Positions 54,801 to 63,490 of a DNA stretch of 64,000 nucleotides are shown one piece after another (position 1 is the stretch's first letter; every line of letters begins with the position of its first letter). The notes under the pieces were generated by a model that saw only the letters and a list, made by a program, of their open reading frames with translations, was not told the origin of the DNA and made no database searches. The position numbers were made by a program, and so were the translations under genes. Source of the DNA: an uncultured Alphaproteobacteria bacterium (GTDB taxonomy: Bacteria; Pseudomonadota; Alphaproteobacteria; RF32; CAG-239); assembly GCA_934229625.1 (NCBI GenBank), contig CAKQDU010000004.1, positions 1 through 64,000 on the forward strand. Direction: 5' to 3'.

Positions 54801-56907
54801 TTGACGAACTGCTGCTGTTATTATTTGCTTCATAGATTATTGTTCCGGCATTGACGAGTTTACTATAGTTACCGCCAAATACTTCAGAAGACACAGCATT
54901 GCGATAAATGTGAATAGTGCCATTGTTTGTGATGCTTGTATTGCCGCTATAATCATTTTTCATAGCTGTGGAATTGTTGGAATATACATTTATTTGTCCA
55001 TTATTAACTAATGATGTTAAAGTGCTGTCGCTTGAACCATACATACCGATATTATTAGTATAAAGAGTCGCGGAACCGTCATTTCCTAAAATTATGATAC
55101 CGCTTTTATCGTTTGTTAATGTTCCGCCGTTATAAGATGCCATTCCATAGCCGTTGCTGGCGTTAAGTTTGATATTTCCGCTGTTGGTTATGGCCGGTTT
55201 TACAGCCGTATAAAGTCCAGAAACCGAACCTGAACCTTCTACTGCCAACATACCATAAGCCATACGCTGATTATCGCCGTTTGTTTGAATGGTGATAGTT
55301 GCATTTTGATTATTGGTAATTTTACCGCCATGCACGGATTGCATACCGGCCGCAACAGCGACATTTCCGGACGCAGAGCTTCCTTCTGAATCGGTAGAAG
55401 ACCTATCGTCCAAAGTAATGTTTATATTTCCATTGTTTGCAGCTGTGGTATTGGCTTCAGCGCGAATACCGACAATTCCTCCCAAACCTTTGCGCAAAGT
55501 TTTTGTAGAATCAAATGTATATAAACCTGTATATCCCAAATCAATTGTGCCGTTGTTTGTTAATATGGATTTTTCAGCGCGTTGAATATTTTTTGAACCG
55601 TTTAAAAAGCCGTCATCCAAATAACTTCCCATGCCGATAATATTAACTTTGATTTCAGAGGCGGCGGCTCCTGCGTCGCCTGCGCTTAGTTTTATGGTGC
55701 CGCTGTTTAAGGCGGTGTTGGTATTGTTAAGGGCTTGTGTTCCGGAATTTATAATCATGGTTTCCATACCGATAATCGTACCTGATACGGCGGTTGTCTT
55801 AGTGTTTTCAGAAGAACCATCGGAGCCGGAACCGCTGCTTTGGGTATTGTCTTTAGTTGGGGCGGAAATGGCTTTTGTTGCCGAGCCGTTTATTTCTCCG
55901 GTGTTTATAATTTGCGAATTATTATCGGCATACATGCCTATAATGGTGTTATTTTCGTTATATCCCGAAAAATTAAGGTTTATGCCGTTAGAATCAGTAT
56001 TTTGAGCAACTCCGATTCCATTGTTGTAGGCAATTGAGTTGTTACTGGCAATCATTGCGACCGAACTGTTAAAAGCATCGGCGTTTATATAGCCATTATT
56101 AACAACCTGACTGTTATTAACAGCAGCCATAGCGGTTGAACCTTCGTTTATGGAAATTTTGGTATCTTTATTATTTGTATATGAGCCTCCGTTTATGGCT
56201 TCTAAGCCTATATGCATATATTTTCCTGCTTCTATCGGATTTTCATTAAATTTAAGTTCGGCAATTTTTGTTATATTCGGATTATTTACATCCAATATAC
56301 TGCTATTTGCCGCTTTTCCGGTGGTTGTATTATATATTGAACCCAAAGAGCCAAGAACGGAACCGAGATAATCGTTTGTTTCAGAGCCGCCGGCGTTGCT
56401 GTCGCTGCTTCCACCGCCTCCTCCTCCGCCCATAGCCAATGCGGCAATACCGCCGCCTACGGCCAAACCACCTAATAACCACCACGTTGTAGAAGAAATT
56501 TTGTAGCTTTCTTTTCCCATTTTTCCAAAAGCTTCACGAGGTGTAGCCGTTATTGAAACAGCTTTTGAGGAGTTTACGAAATCTTCATAATAAGGAATTT
56601 TCTGCACACATGGATGACGAGGATTTGCTCCGGCGGCGCGGAACGCGTTATATGTATAGGAATCACGATTTTGCGCGGCAACACATAGACCTGTGTCTCC
56701 GTTTTGATTTATGGTGTCTATATTCATACCCCGTCTGACGGAAGCACGCAGAGCTTCAACTTCGCCGTTTTGGGCCAAGTTATACATTCTGTTAAAAGAT
56801 AATGGCGCTAAATTGTAGGCAAAAGCCTGAAAAGGCATGGAAGACAAGCCAATTGAAGCTATAGAAAACAAGCCGGCAGTTTTTAGCAAAATCTTATTAT
56901 TTAACAT
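51871..56907 (-). CDS. Large autotransporter with ankyrin-like N-terminus
   Basis: A 1678-residue type V secreted protein. Signal peptide about 1-30 (MPFQAFA). Residues about 33-110 contain an ankyrin-like pair ([20 protein letters not shown], then [14 protein letters not shown]). A glycine-rich hydrophobic segment [20 protein letters not shown] follows. From about 180 to 1380 runs a beta-helix passenger with many [14 protein letters not shown] repeats. The last 280 residues are the autotransporter barrel, ending FNLGYKF. The ATG at 56907 is preceded by GAGG. The ankyrin and hydrophobic parts before the passenger are unusual. A surface adhesin or similar is inferred. Confidence 0.85.
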   Translation of the reverse strand: MLNNKILLKTAGLFSIASIGLSSMPFQAFAYNLAPLSFNRMYNLAQNGEVEALRASVRRGMNIDTINQNGDTGLCVAAQNRDSYTYNAFRAAGANPRHPCVQKIPYYEDFVNSSKAVSITATPREAFGKMGKESYKISSTTWWLLGGLAVGGGIAALAMGGGGGGGSSDSNAGGSETNDYLGSVLGSLGSIYNTTTGKAANSSILDVNNPNITKIAELKFNENPIEAGKYMHIGLEAINGGSYTNNKDTKISINEGSTAMAAVNNSQVVNNGYINADAFNSSVAMIASNNSIAYNNGIGVAQNTDSNGINLNFSGYNENNTIIGMYADNNSQIINTGEINGSATKAISAPTKDNTQSSGSGSDGSSENTKTTAVSGTIIGMETMIINSGTQALNNTNTALNSGTIKLSAGDAGAAASEIKVNIIGMGSYLDDGFLNGSKNIQRAEKSILTNNGTIDLGYTGLYTFDSTKTLRKGLGGIVGIRAEANTTAANNGNINITLDDRSSTDSEGSSASGNVAVAAGMQSVHGGKITNNQNATITIQTNGDNQRMAYGMLAVEGSGSVSGLYTAVKPAITNSGNIKLNASNGYGMASYNGGTLTNDKSGIIILGNDGSATLYTNNIGMYGSSDSTLTSLVNNGQINVYSNNSTAMKNDYSGNTSITNNGTIHIYRNAVSSEVFGGNYSKLVNAGTIIYEANNNSSSSSSSSSSDAKNLLNLKQNVMNTKSPSLTSSVTSSETESIINSGTITLSSADTSAMTVESKQGSATNTGIINLMSDNTNYGNTGMHLTSDAISVAKIVNQGTINVNTGYSTGMSSAATSIANMINDKNGVINVVEKKSFGMYATGNSHITNNGIINIYGDDNTAIYSAGTNENKDGAVIKNNIIKIFGKNAVVFRIEGKAKVEEVGNIIICDKNADGANCKSDAADSLTYYLVSGSSGDLTLTRNQSIAKGTMIKLKDASTLTINSGVQLSVTEKGTIINAEDSSGTITNNGTLRLNNTSDSTAVSVGSANFDNTNEIEIVHTSAGNSNKNIAVSVGSGTFNNSGNISIQSDFSTGIISAGQTTNTGSIYISGSSGTGINVGGETTTNSGNITVIGNGGIGAAVNSGEFINSGTITIGSASNYVSSGTGIEVKGGTAKNENGGKIIVYGSGSSGVKLYGGEFSNEGTITINQGGQSGTSYGIYLTAGTATNNGSIIVNNGAVKCTGLDCEDETESENSEESSAKSTAIMVKNNASFINNGTINYEANVDFDASTQNNGSIEIGKNGSYTAPVLKGTVTANADITQSGFETTYRNDNSFIGKDAGLNVVSGSYMFNAEKAANESGNTDVIMTMKSFAETVADKELASYLSTNYAAQKGEGVFNTLKGASSASAFDMAINREFGFSMVPNLAKQDLDLLSNINRAANDDILTQTDEINRAKVNVMAYQQEFDGKQNVSGYKDKVTAVYGFSDYQIANNWRAGFGAAAARSDSDFDDDSSRYNNVLEVFAPLTYTNDNFRAMAKPKVGFGNGHYSRSGVDKAYKADLTNYYYGVDAEARQTINVNVAQIEPVIGANITEVKIDDLKENNGGLKADSDKVTSIQSVIGMDIKKEFELGKEQSVLLTAGGRYFHEFGNKYSTMATMDNMLGSYQISSNRLQRNSGLLTMKAQYDYKKLSLSAAVNAPLEQKSNVYYLFNLGYKF

Positions 56908-56990
56908 ATCAATCCTCATTAAAGACAAAATCTGTGTCCAGCATAAATAAAAGAATTTAAATTTTGATTAAGTTTGACGGATTGGATAAT

Positions 56991-57025
56991 AAAAAAAGAC
57001 TTTGTTTCATGTGAAACAAAGTCTT
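56991..57025 (-). terminator. Terminator after Cys-rich micro-peptide gene
   Basis: Perfect 14-bp stem AAGACTTTGTTTCA (56996-57009) with TGAAACAAAGTCTT (57012-57025); on the minus strand followed by seven U. Confidence 0.8.
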
Positions 57026-57078
57026 GTATCTTAGTTGTTATTTGTTTATTCAGTCGTTAGATTTTTCATATAAACAAC

Positions 57079-57213
57079 CTATTTACTGATTGAAATTTCG
57101 TCAATTTCTTCCATCTCCGAGGCGGAGTTGCTGCATCCGCAGCCGCAACCGCTTTTAGAAACAGTCGGTTTAGCCTGTTGGGAAGGTTTTTTGTTGTCAT
57201 ATGATTTTTTCAT
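57079..57213 (-). CDS. Cys-rich micro-peptide, 44 residues
   Basis: A short gene with an excellent AGGAGA ribosome binding site, ATG at 57213 and TAG at 57079-57081, closed by a strong terminator. The product has a basic N-terminus (MKKSYDNKKPSQQAKPTVSK), a GCGCGCS core with three cysteines, and an acidic tail (EMEEIDEISISK). Too small to be a typical enzyme: a metal-binding peptide or a precursor of a modified peptide are possibilities, but no maturase gene is adjacent. Lies between the flavoprotein and the autotransporter genes. Confidence 0.6.
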   Translation of the reverse strand: MKKSYDNKKPSQQAKPTVSKSGCGCGCSNSASEMEEIDEISISK

Positions 57214-57312
57214 TTTTATCTCCTTTGAATTTGTTTTAATAAAATAACATCGCTGTTACGCTAAATGAGATAAAACCGATTTCAATAAATCAAAGATAAC
57301 CGTTAGTCCAGT

Positions 57313-58863
57313 TTATTTTTTTGTTTCATGATAACTTTTTTCCGTGTTAACCTGCCAAATTATTTTTTTATCAGAAATTTCTCCCAAAATATGTCGTACA
57401 GCCGCAAAAGACGTGGCCATTGAATGGTCCATGTTGTTATAGCGATGCTGGCCATTGCGTCCGACACAATAAAGATTTTTGAAAGAATTTAAGTATTCTG
57501 TCAGCTTGTCAATATTTTTATAGGTATCAAAATAAGCTGGATAGGCTTTTTTCACTCGCTCTAAATGAGAGTCCAATACGTCTTTTTCACTTGAGATAAC
57601 GCCCATTTTCAAAAGTTCTTTAACTCCGAAGGCTCTCCATTCTGCCGGACTCATATTCCAATATTCATCATTTTCGCGGCAAAAATATTCCAAACCAATC
57701 CAAACTGTTTCTTCCGGTTTAGCCACTAAATATGGCGACCAGTTGTTAAATATTTGAATGCGTCCTAATTTTACGCCGGTATCTTGTACATAAATCCAGC
57801 AATCGGGAATAATATTGTTAAGTGTTTTGATTTTTGTTTGATTTTTAAGGTTTAATTTTTTCAAAAGCAAACCTACAGTTATAAAATCGCGATAAGGCAA
57901 ACCATCGGCAATTCGTTTTATTTTGCTTGGAATGCCGTCTATTCCTGCCGCCAAATCTTTTAAAGGCATAGAAGAAATGACAATATCTGCAGGCAAAGAA
58001 CATTCTTTACCGTCTTTAACATAAACAACTTCCTTAAACTCATTTTTTTTAGTTTTAAATTTTACGACTTTAGCGTTTTTAACAATTTTACCGCCCATAT
58101 CTTCAATTTTAGACGCGGCAGTTTCCCAAAGCTGTCCCGGACCGAATTTCGGATAGCTGAACTCCTCTATCAGCGAAGTTTCTACCTGTTTTGGTTTTAT
58201 AAAAAGAATTTTATTTAAGATATCCTTGATAATGGCGACAATGGAAAGTCCTTTTACTCTCTGCGCGCCCCAATCGGCAGAAATATCGCGCGGATGTCTT
58301 CCCCATAATTTTTCGGTGTATCCTTCAAAAAACATGGAGTACAATTTGCGTCCGAAACGATTGATATAGAAGTTTTCCAGCGAGTTTTCCGGAAGTTTGC
58401 GTATAATAGCGAATATATAGCTGAATCCAGCCTGAGCGGTGGTAAACAATCCCATATTCATAATAGTATTTAGATTCATTTTGACCGGATAATCAAAAAA
58501 TTTACGTTTGTAATAAATCCGCGAAATTCTCCGGCGTTTAAGCATAACCGTATCTTCTTTTTCTGGATTTGGTCCATCGGGATTCAGTTCTAAAGCTCGT
58601 CCGGTTTTTATATCATCAAAAGAAGGCGCTCCTTGTAAAGGCATCAGATTATTCCACCAATTTGTCACTTCAGAATCTTTAGAAAAAAATCTGTGACCGC
58701 CGATGTCCATTCTATTTCCGTTATAACGGACGGTGCGGGATATTCCGCCGATTGCGTCGCTTTCCTCCAAAATTATAACCTGATAGTCTTTAGATTTTTT
58801 TAAAAGCTCAAAACCAGCTGTTAAACCAGCAGGACCGGCTCCTATAATTACAACTTTTTTCAT
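57313..58863 (-). CDS. FAD-dependent oxidoreductase (protoporphyrinogen-oxidase/UGM-like)
   Basis: A 516-residue flavoprotein. The N-terminal Rossmann motif [20 protein letters not shown] binds [25 protein letters not shown] is the amine-oxidase-type second motif; the C-terminal [20 protein letters not shown] resembles UDP-galactopyranose mutase-like enzymes used in sugar or lipid biosynthesis. Substrate unknown. It stands alone, followed by the micro-peptide gene. Confidence 0.82.
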   Translation of the reverse strand: MKKVVIIGAGPAGLTAGFELLKKSKDYQVIILEESDAIGGISRTVRYNGNRMDIGGHRFFSKDSEVTNWWNNLMPLQGAPSFDDIKTGRALELNPDGPNPEKEDTVMLKRRRISRIYYKRKFFDYPVKMNLNTIMNMGLFTTAQAGFSYIFAIIRKLPENSLENFYINRFGRKLYSMFFEGYTEKLWGRHPRDISADWGAQRVKGLSIVAIIKDILNKILFIKPKQVETSLIEEFSYPKFGPGQLWETAASKIEDMGGKIVKNAKVVKFKTKKNEFKEVVYVKDGKECSLPADIVISSMPLKDLAAGIDGIPSKIKRIADGLPYRDFITVGLLLKKLNLKNQTKIKTLNNIIPDCWIYVQDTGVKLGRIQIFNNWSPYLVAKPEETVWIGLEYFCRENDEYWNMSPAEWRAFGVKELLKMGVISSEKDVLDSHLERVKKAYPAYFDTYKNIDKLTEYLNSFKNLYCVGRNGQHRYNNMDHSMATSFAAVRHILGEISDKKIIWQVNTEKSYHETKK

Positions 58864-59007
58864 AGCAGCTCCTTTCTTTTTTTTATTATTATAACCTGTT
58901 AAAATTTACAGATTAGTTAATAATTTAATTTGTTTATAAAATCTCTTGCCTTTTCGTATTGAAAAAACTAAATAAGTTATAGTGGCAAACCATAAAAAGG
59001 ATATAAA

Positions 59008-59409
59008 ATGAAAAAAGTATTTTGCTTTAATTGTCAAAAAGATGTAACGCCTATAAAATTTTGGAAATGGAGTTTTTGTCCGCATTGCCTGCGCAGGACT
59101 AAAGATAGCGGAGATGGTTTGTATTTAGTTTGTGATAAATGCGGCGCCAATATTCCGGTTGATTCATTTTATTGCATAAAGTGCGGTCATGGAGTAAACG
59201 GACATTCGGACAAGGAAATTGTAACAATGCTGCCGGAAACCGGTTTATGGCTAAAATGGTTGCGAGAAGCCGGATTATTTATTATTTCAATCTTGCTTGC
59301 TGCCGGTATTTTATATGTTTCTGTTTATTTTTTGCTCATTGTTTTGTTTTTTGTTTTAGTCTTTGGTTTAGGTTGTATGATTTACAGCGGAATAAAACAA
59401 AAGTTTTAA
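59008..59409 (+). CDS. Zinc-ribbon membrane protein
   Basis: A 133-residue protein. Cysteine pairs CFNC/CPHC and CDKC/CIKC form a double zinc ribbon in residues 1-60. Two membrane helices follow (about 88-125). AAAAGG precedes the start. Common type of small bacterial membrane protein with unknown role. Confidence 0.65.
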   Translation: MKKVFCFNCQKDVTPIKFWKWSFCPHCLRRTKDSGDGLYLVCDKCGANIPVDSFYCIKCGHGVNGHSDKEIVTMLPETGLWLKWLREAGLFIISILLAAGILYVSVYFLLIVLFFVLVFGLGCMIYSGIKQKF

Positions 59410-59462
59410 TAAAACACGCCGGTAGCAAATATTGCGTTTAATAGATGTGTCGTGCAATAATA

Positions 59463-59498
59463 AAAAAAGAACCGATTGAATAATCAGTTCTTTTTTTT
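59463..59498. terminator. Terminator between convergent membrane-protein genes
   Basis: AAAAAAGAAC and GATT pair with AATC and GTTCTTTTTT (one mismatch) and a loop; T-runs on both strands. Confidence 0.75.
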
Positions 59499-59507
59499 AT
59501 TATTAGG

Positions 59508-59921
59508 TCAGTAACATAAAAATGCTACTATCGCACTTGCCAGCGAGGCAATCCCAAAAAAGGCACTCGCCAGTTTTGTTTGGTCGGAATGTTTGGCGTT
59601 AACTCCGTATGAAACAGAAATTATGAGACATAAAACCGTCAATGATGAAAACATTGCAAAAAAAGTATGACTTTTTTTCTCCGCTTTCGGTTCAGCCGGT
59701 TTGTCAATAACCGTCTGATTATCGACAGCATTCTCCTTCAGCAATGGAATGTTTTTTACGTCTACTTCATCAACATTCGTCTGAGGCTGCATCTTTAATA
59801 CAATCTCTTTTGCCGCCAATAAATTTTCATCTTGTAAAAAACACTTCTGCACCAAAATCACACATCCGATGCCAAAAATAATTCCCAAGATGAATACTAT
59901 CAAAAAATAAAAATTCTTCAT
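59508..59921 (-). CDS. Small membrane protein
   Basis: A 137-residue protein, starting MKNFYFLIVFILGIIFGIGC. One N-terminal helix (about 4-25), a polar middle, and two C-terminal helices (about 85-105 and 113-135). Function unknown. The start is uncertain: no clear ribosome binding site at 59921, and a GTG eight codons earlier is open. Confidence 0.5.
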   Translation of the reverse strand: MKNFYFLIVFILGIIFGIGCVILVQKCFLQDENLLAAKEIVLKMQPQTNVDEVDVKNIPLLKENAVDNQTVIDKPAEPKAEKKSHTFFAMFSSLTVLCLIISVSYGVNAKHSDQTKLASAFFGIASLASAIVAFLCY

Positions 59922-60090
59922 AAGAATAAAATTTAACGGGTTCACAATAATTTAAAATGTACACTGATTATAAATAATTTTTGTCAAAAAGTCAACATAA
60001 ACAGATTGATTTTTTTATATTTTTAAATTTAATTGTATAAAAATCAAAGATGTGTTATAAAGATATAAAGTAATCTGAGGAGATTTTATT

Positions 60091-60909
60091 ATGTATAAAT
60101 TTATTCTTTTAAGCTTTATTTTTATTTGTTCTGCGAATGCGCAAGAAATTCAAGATTTTGATTGGCAAAAAACAGTAAAAGAAAAACTATCAGCTCCAGG
60201 TATTCAGGAGATGTTGACAGATGGTTTTTCTGTTAATGATGTTAACGGCGATGGTTTTATTTCCGAAAACGAATATGGTTATCTGCTCAACAGTATAGAT
60301 ATTGATTTTAGCCTCAACGATGAACAAAAGTCGGCTAAAAAATCCAGAATGACGGAATATTTTAAACAAGCAGATAAAAACGGCGATTTTCGTTTGGATA
60401 AAGATGAATATTTTGCGGTTTTACAAAAAGAAACAGAATACGAAGCGAAAGAACGCGTGAATAAAATACAAGAAATGGCAAATAAATCTCCAGAAGAAAT
60501 ATTGAAAGACTTGAACGAACAAATGGACAAAACAAAAAAAGCTTTAGAAAAATTTCAAAATGTTTCTGCTGATGAGATGTCGGATAATATAATAAGTAAT
60601 ATATCCGGCAATATTGCCGGAGAAAATTATTTTCAGATGGATAAAAACAAAGATGGCTGCGTTACTGAAGATGAATATGTGGAATATATGACAGTTTTTG
60701 CCTCTGATAATAAAGAGGATGAGGTGAAATATCCGAAATTATCCGAGGATGATTGGAGAAATATTTATCAGTTTGAGAAAAAATCTAAGGAAAATTGTTT
60801 AACTAAAGAAGAATATATGCGTAATTATTTGGAAACGCCTGATATGTCAGTAGTAGAGTCCGATACTGCCGCTTCTGAATTGTTAACAGATAAAAAAGTT
60901 GTCAAATAA
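60091..60909 (+). CDS. Secreted EF-hand calcium-binding protein
   Basis: A 272-residue exported protein: signal peptide to SANAQ, then EF-hand loops DVNGDGFISENEY, DKNGDFRLDKDEY and DKNKDGCVTEDEY. Helical linkers separate them. Periplasmic or extracellular calcium binding is likely; a role in signalling or adhesion is a guess. GAGGAG precedes the start. Confidence 0.8.
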   Translation: MYKFILLSFIFICSANAQEIQDFDWQKTVKEKLSAPGIQEMLTDGFSVNDVNGDGFISENEYGYLLNSIDIDFSLNDEQKSAKKSRMTEYFKQADKNGDFRLDKDEYFAVLQKETEYEAKERVNKIQEMANKSPEEILKDLNEQMDKTKKALEKFQNVSADEMSDNIISNISGNIAGENYFQMDKNKDGCVTEDEYVEYMTVFASDNKEDEVKYPKLSEDDWRNIYQFEKKSKENCLTKEEYMRNYLETPDMSVVESDTAASELLTDKKVVK

Positions 60910-60911
60910 TG

Positions 60912-60940
60912 TTGACAAACACAAACTAAAGTGTTAAACA
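60912..60940 (+). promoter_or_regulatory. Strong promoter after EF-hand gene
   Basis: Consensus -35 TTGACA (60912-60917), 17-base spacer, TAAACA (60935-60940). Start of transcription would be near 60947. Confidence 0.6.
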
Positions 60941-60959
60941 AGGCTAAATTTTAATAATT

Positions 60960-61181
60960 ATGGCAGGTATATTTTTATTTTTTACATTTATTGTCGGATT
61001 GGTTATTTTAACTTTATTCCGAATTTGTTTTGAAAGTATTATAGTTGCCGCGAATATATGCATAAGGGTTGTTTTAATACTCAGCTGCTTAAAAAGGGGA
61101 GCCGCTGTAAGTTTTAACAACTTATTGAGAACAGGTTTGTTTTTACCTGATAATCTCCCTCATATTCGCTCGCCAACTTAA
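60960..61181 (+). CDS. Possible small membrane protein or small-RNA locus
   Basis: A 73-codon open frame just behind a strong promoter. The first 45 residues are hydrophobic (MAGIFLFFTFIVGLVILTLF, RICFESIIVAANICI), the rest is not. No ribosome binding site is obvious. It could be a membrane peptide, a truncated DUF4282-like gene, or an unrelated RNA locus; two terminators lie downstream at 61215 and 61311. Confidence 0.3.
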   Translation: MAGIFLFFTFIVGLVILTLFRICFESIIVAANICIRVVLILSCLKRGAAVSFNNLLRTGLFLPDNLPHIRSPT

Positions 61182-61214
61182 AGGTTATTATGGAAATAAT
61201 CTTTGCCAAACTAT

Positions 61215-61258
61215 AACCGCATTGTACTTCTTTTTTTAAGGTACTTTGCGGTTTTTTT
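61215..61258 (+). terminator. Terminator hairpin 1
   Basis: AACCGCA (61215-61221) and TGCGGTT (61247-61253), T-run. ACCGCATTGT-CTTCTTTTT is shared with the terminator at 46284. Confidence 0.7.
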
Positions 61259-61310
61259 ATTGATAATATCTGTAGCAGGTATTATATTTTTTAGCGTTAA
61301 ATTCAAAAAA

Positions 61311-61355
61311 ATAACCGCAGCGTTTTTGACTGAACCCGCGGTTATCGCTTTTTTT
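61311..61355 (+). terminator. Terminator hairpin 2
   Basis: ATAACCGC (61311-61318) with GCGGTTAT (61338-61345), then GCTTTTTTT. Confidence 0.6.
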
Positions 61356-61524
61356 AATGATATTGCAATAATTGCCGACATAAACAAAATAATAAATTGA
61401 AAAAGCTTTTCTATTTTTAATCTGTAAATGTGTAAAAAATAGCTATTAAATTTATATTTTTTGTGCATTTCTTAACTTTTTCTAGTTAATATAAAAGAAG
61501 TTAATCTGTTATTTAGGGGTATAA

Positions 61525-63153
61525 ATGAAAAAGTTTTTGATTTTGCTGTTTATGTGTATATTTGGTTTTTCAGCGTTTGCCGCAGAAACAAATAAAGATT
61601 ATAATGAATACGAAAAGATAACTGATGACATTAAAAATAATCCGAATCAAGCTATTAAACAGCTCAAAAAAATGATTGATACAAATGATTCCGCTGCGTT
61701 TGAATATTTAATATTGCAGAGTATCTATCATCCTAAACAGGTAAAGACTAAAGAGTTTTCGCAAATTGCCCAAAGATTGCATGAAAAATTGGTTGCTCAA
61801 TACGAAAAAATTGTTCCAAATGAGCCTTTTTATAGAATGTATCAAGAGCATTATTTAGAATTAGTGGGCGAAAATCCGCTGAAATGTTACAAGCAGTTAA
61901 AATGCTTGATAGAAATCGGGGCTTTGCATTTTTTTAAATTTTTTAATATTTGGGATAATGAAAGTAATTATATAAATTATACGCCATGGCAGATTGTTGT
62001 TCCCTGCCCTACAGCGCGAAAACTTAAAATGACGGCTATTCTGGATTATGCCGGCGGCGGTCAAGGAGCTGAAGCAATAGATATTTCTAACTGTTCGCAA
62101 TATGATGAATATTATTTCCCTAAAGAAGTAAACAAATTTTATTATAATTTATATAGTAATTTTTATTTTGAGAGCGGAGGCTCCAGCCGTTTTGTTCATC
62201 AGGCAAAGGAAAAATACTATAATAACATTTATCGCTATAATCCGGATTGGAATATTAAAGGCAATGAAAAATATCTTAAAGTTATGCCGCTGGAACAATG
62301 GGCGATGGCCTCATATCCGAATTATAAAAAAGTTACAGAAACTCTAAATTATGGTATAGGTTTTAAAGAAGCGGTAAAGCAGCTGACTCAGCATTATGTT
62401 AAAACGTTTAAGGTTTCAGAAAAAATTGCAGAGCAATATGCTCATTTAGCAATGATGCCGCCGGCAACCCGCGGAGAACCGGTAGATAAAAGCACTCTGC
62501 GCTATAAAATTCTTTCCGGTGCGCCGATAAAAGAAATTAAGGATTTGCTTATAAAGCAAATTCAGGGCGGAGAAATTCTTAAAGAACCGCAGATACCTGT
62601 TGAGGCTGATGAAATTTTAATGATAAGCATTCATCGTCCTGATGTTTTGGCTTTATTGCTGCAGGAGTGTTCTGAAAATAAGTGTAAAGGAATAAATACA
62701 GATGTAAATGCTGTAAATTCTATAGGTAAAACCGCTTTGATGTATGCAGCTCAATACGGCTTTTTAGACAGCGTAAAAATGTTGTTAAAAGCTGGTGCGG
62801 ATATAGATGCTCAGACTAATGCCGGCAATAAAGACAACGGTTATTATTGCAATGAGGATATTTGCATACAGTATGGAGAAAGAACAGCCTTAATGTATGC
62901 AGTGCAGGAAGGAAATTTAGAGGTTGCGAAGTATTTAGTTGAAAATGGTGCCGATTTAAAATTGACTGATTCGCAAGGGAATGATGTTTATGATTATTTG
63001 CGAGGTTCTGTGCCTTATGGAACATCTTCTGAGCCGAAAAATGAAAACTTAACCTCAGAACAAGTTGAGGAATTTGCAGAATTTTTGAGAAATTATGAAA
63101 AAGAACATTCAGATGCTCAAACTCCTAATATTCGGGAAAAAAGTTGTCTGTAG
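61525..63153 (+). CDS. Secreted ankyrin-repeat protein
   Basis: A 542-residue exported protein. Signal peptide about 1-19 (ending FAAE). The N-terminal and central parts are helical and unlike any family I know. C-terminal ankyrin repeats at about 390-485: KTALMYAAQYGFLDSVKMLL (repeat 1), then AGADIDAQ, RTALMYAVQEGNLEVAKYLV (repeat 2), ENGADLKLTD. Ankyrins mediate protein binding; a periplasmic or secreted role is inferred. It is followed by a pilin leader. Confidence 0.75.
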   Translation: MKKFLILLFMCIFGFSAFAAETNKDYNEYEKITDDIKNNPNQAIKQLKKMIDTNDSAAFEYLILQSIYHPKQVKTKEFSQIAQRLHEKLVAQYEKIVPNEPFYRMYQEHYLELVGENPLKCYKQLKCLIEIGALHFFKFFNIWDNESNYINYTPWQIVVPCPTARKLKMTAILDYAGGGQGAEAIDISNCSQYDEYYFPKEVNKFYYNLYSNFYFESGGSSRFVHQAKEKYYNNIYRYNPDWNIKGNEKYLKVMPLEQWAMASYPNYKKVTETLNYGIGFKEAVKQLTQHYVKTFKVSEKIAEQYAHLAMMPPATRGEPVDKSTLRYKILSGAPIKEIKDLLIKQIQGGEILKEPQIPVEADEILMISIHRPDVLALLLQECSENKCKGINTDVNAVNSIGKTALMYAAQYGFLDSVKMLLKAGADIDAQTNAGNKDNGYYCNEDICIQYGERTALMYAVQEGNLEVAKYLVENGADLKLTDSQGNDVYDYLRGSVPYGTSSEPKNENLTSEQVEEFAEFLRNYEKEHSDAQTPNIREKSCL

Positions 63154-63223
63154 TTTATTTAGACTGTAAAATTTATTTATCGCAAGGCAATAGCAGAGGC
63201 AATTTTTTGACCGAATAAAGTTC

Positions 63224-63252
63224 TTTACTTTCTTTATGGCATAAGCTATAAA
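63224..63252 (+). promoter_or_regulatory. Promoter of pilin copy 6 leader
   Basis: TTTACT (63224-63229), 17-base spacer, TATAAA (63247-63252), in the shared CTTTACTTT context. Confidence 0.6.
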
Positions 63253-63257
63253 ATTTA

Positions 63258-63466
63258 CAGGTATAGAGATATGCTTAGGGCGTCAGAAACCCTTTTAATC
63301 GTAATCAGTCACTTGCATAAGTGACTTTAAACTGTTTATGCCGATTTCTGTTTTTGGACGGATGTCGGTTAAATAAGGCATGAGCCGAATAGGCCGAGCC
63401 GTTTTACGATTACGATTTACGGTTTCTGAACATCCGCCCGCCTATATAGTGGGTTTTGTTTTTATG
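63258..63466 (+). promoter_or_regulatory. Structured 5' leader RNA with terminator, pilin copy 6
   Basis: Type I leader. Helices: TCAGAAACC (63283-63291) with GGTTTCTGA (63421-63429), and AATCGTAATC (63297-63306) with GATTACGATT (63408-63417). Hairpins AGTCAC/GTGACT (63307-63326) and CCGATTTCTG with CGGATGTCGG (63341-63368). Terminator CCCGC/GTGGG (63437-63453), U-run. GGACGGATG can pair with CATCCGCCC (63431-63439), which overlaps the terminator arm. Confidence 0.75.
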
Positions 63467-63490
63467 TGCAATTTTGGGAGGTTTAGAAAT

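Larger units (their letters stand above)
61182..61524. other. Intergenic region with two terminators
   Basis: Contains two hairpins: AACCGCA/TGCGGTT (61215-61253) and ATAACCGC/GCGGTTAT (61311-61345), both followed by T-runs. I see no gene here that I would support, although short hydrophobic open frames cross the hairpins on both strands. Confidence 0.6.

Noticed and set aside
54770..54830. Serine-run repeat in the autotransporter as a phase-variation tract
   Set aside because: The serine run is encoded by mixed codons, not a pure short repeat.
61203..61468. Small hydrophobic open frames on both strands
   Set aside because: They run through the two terminator hairpins and have no ribosome binding sites.
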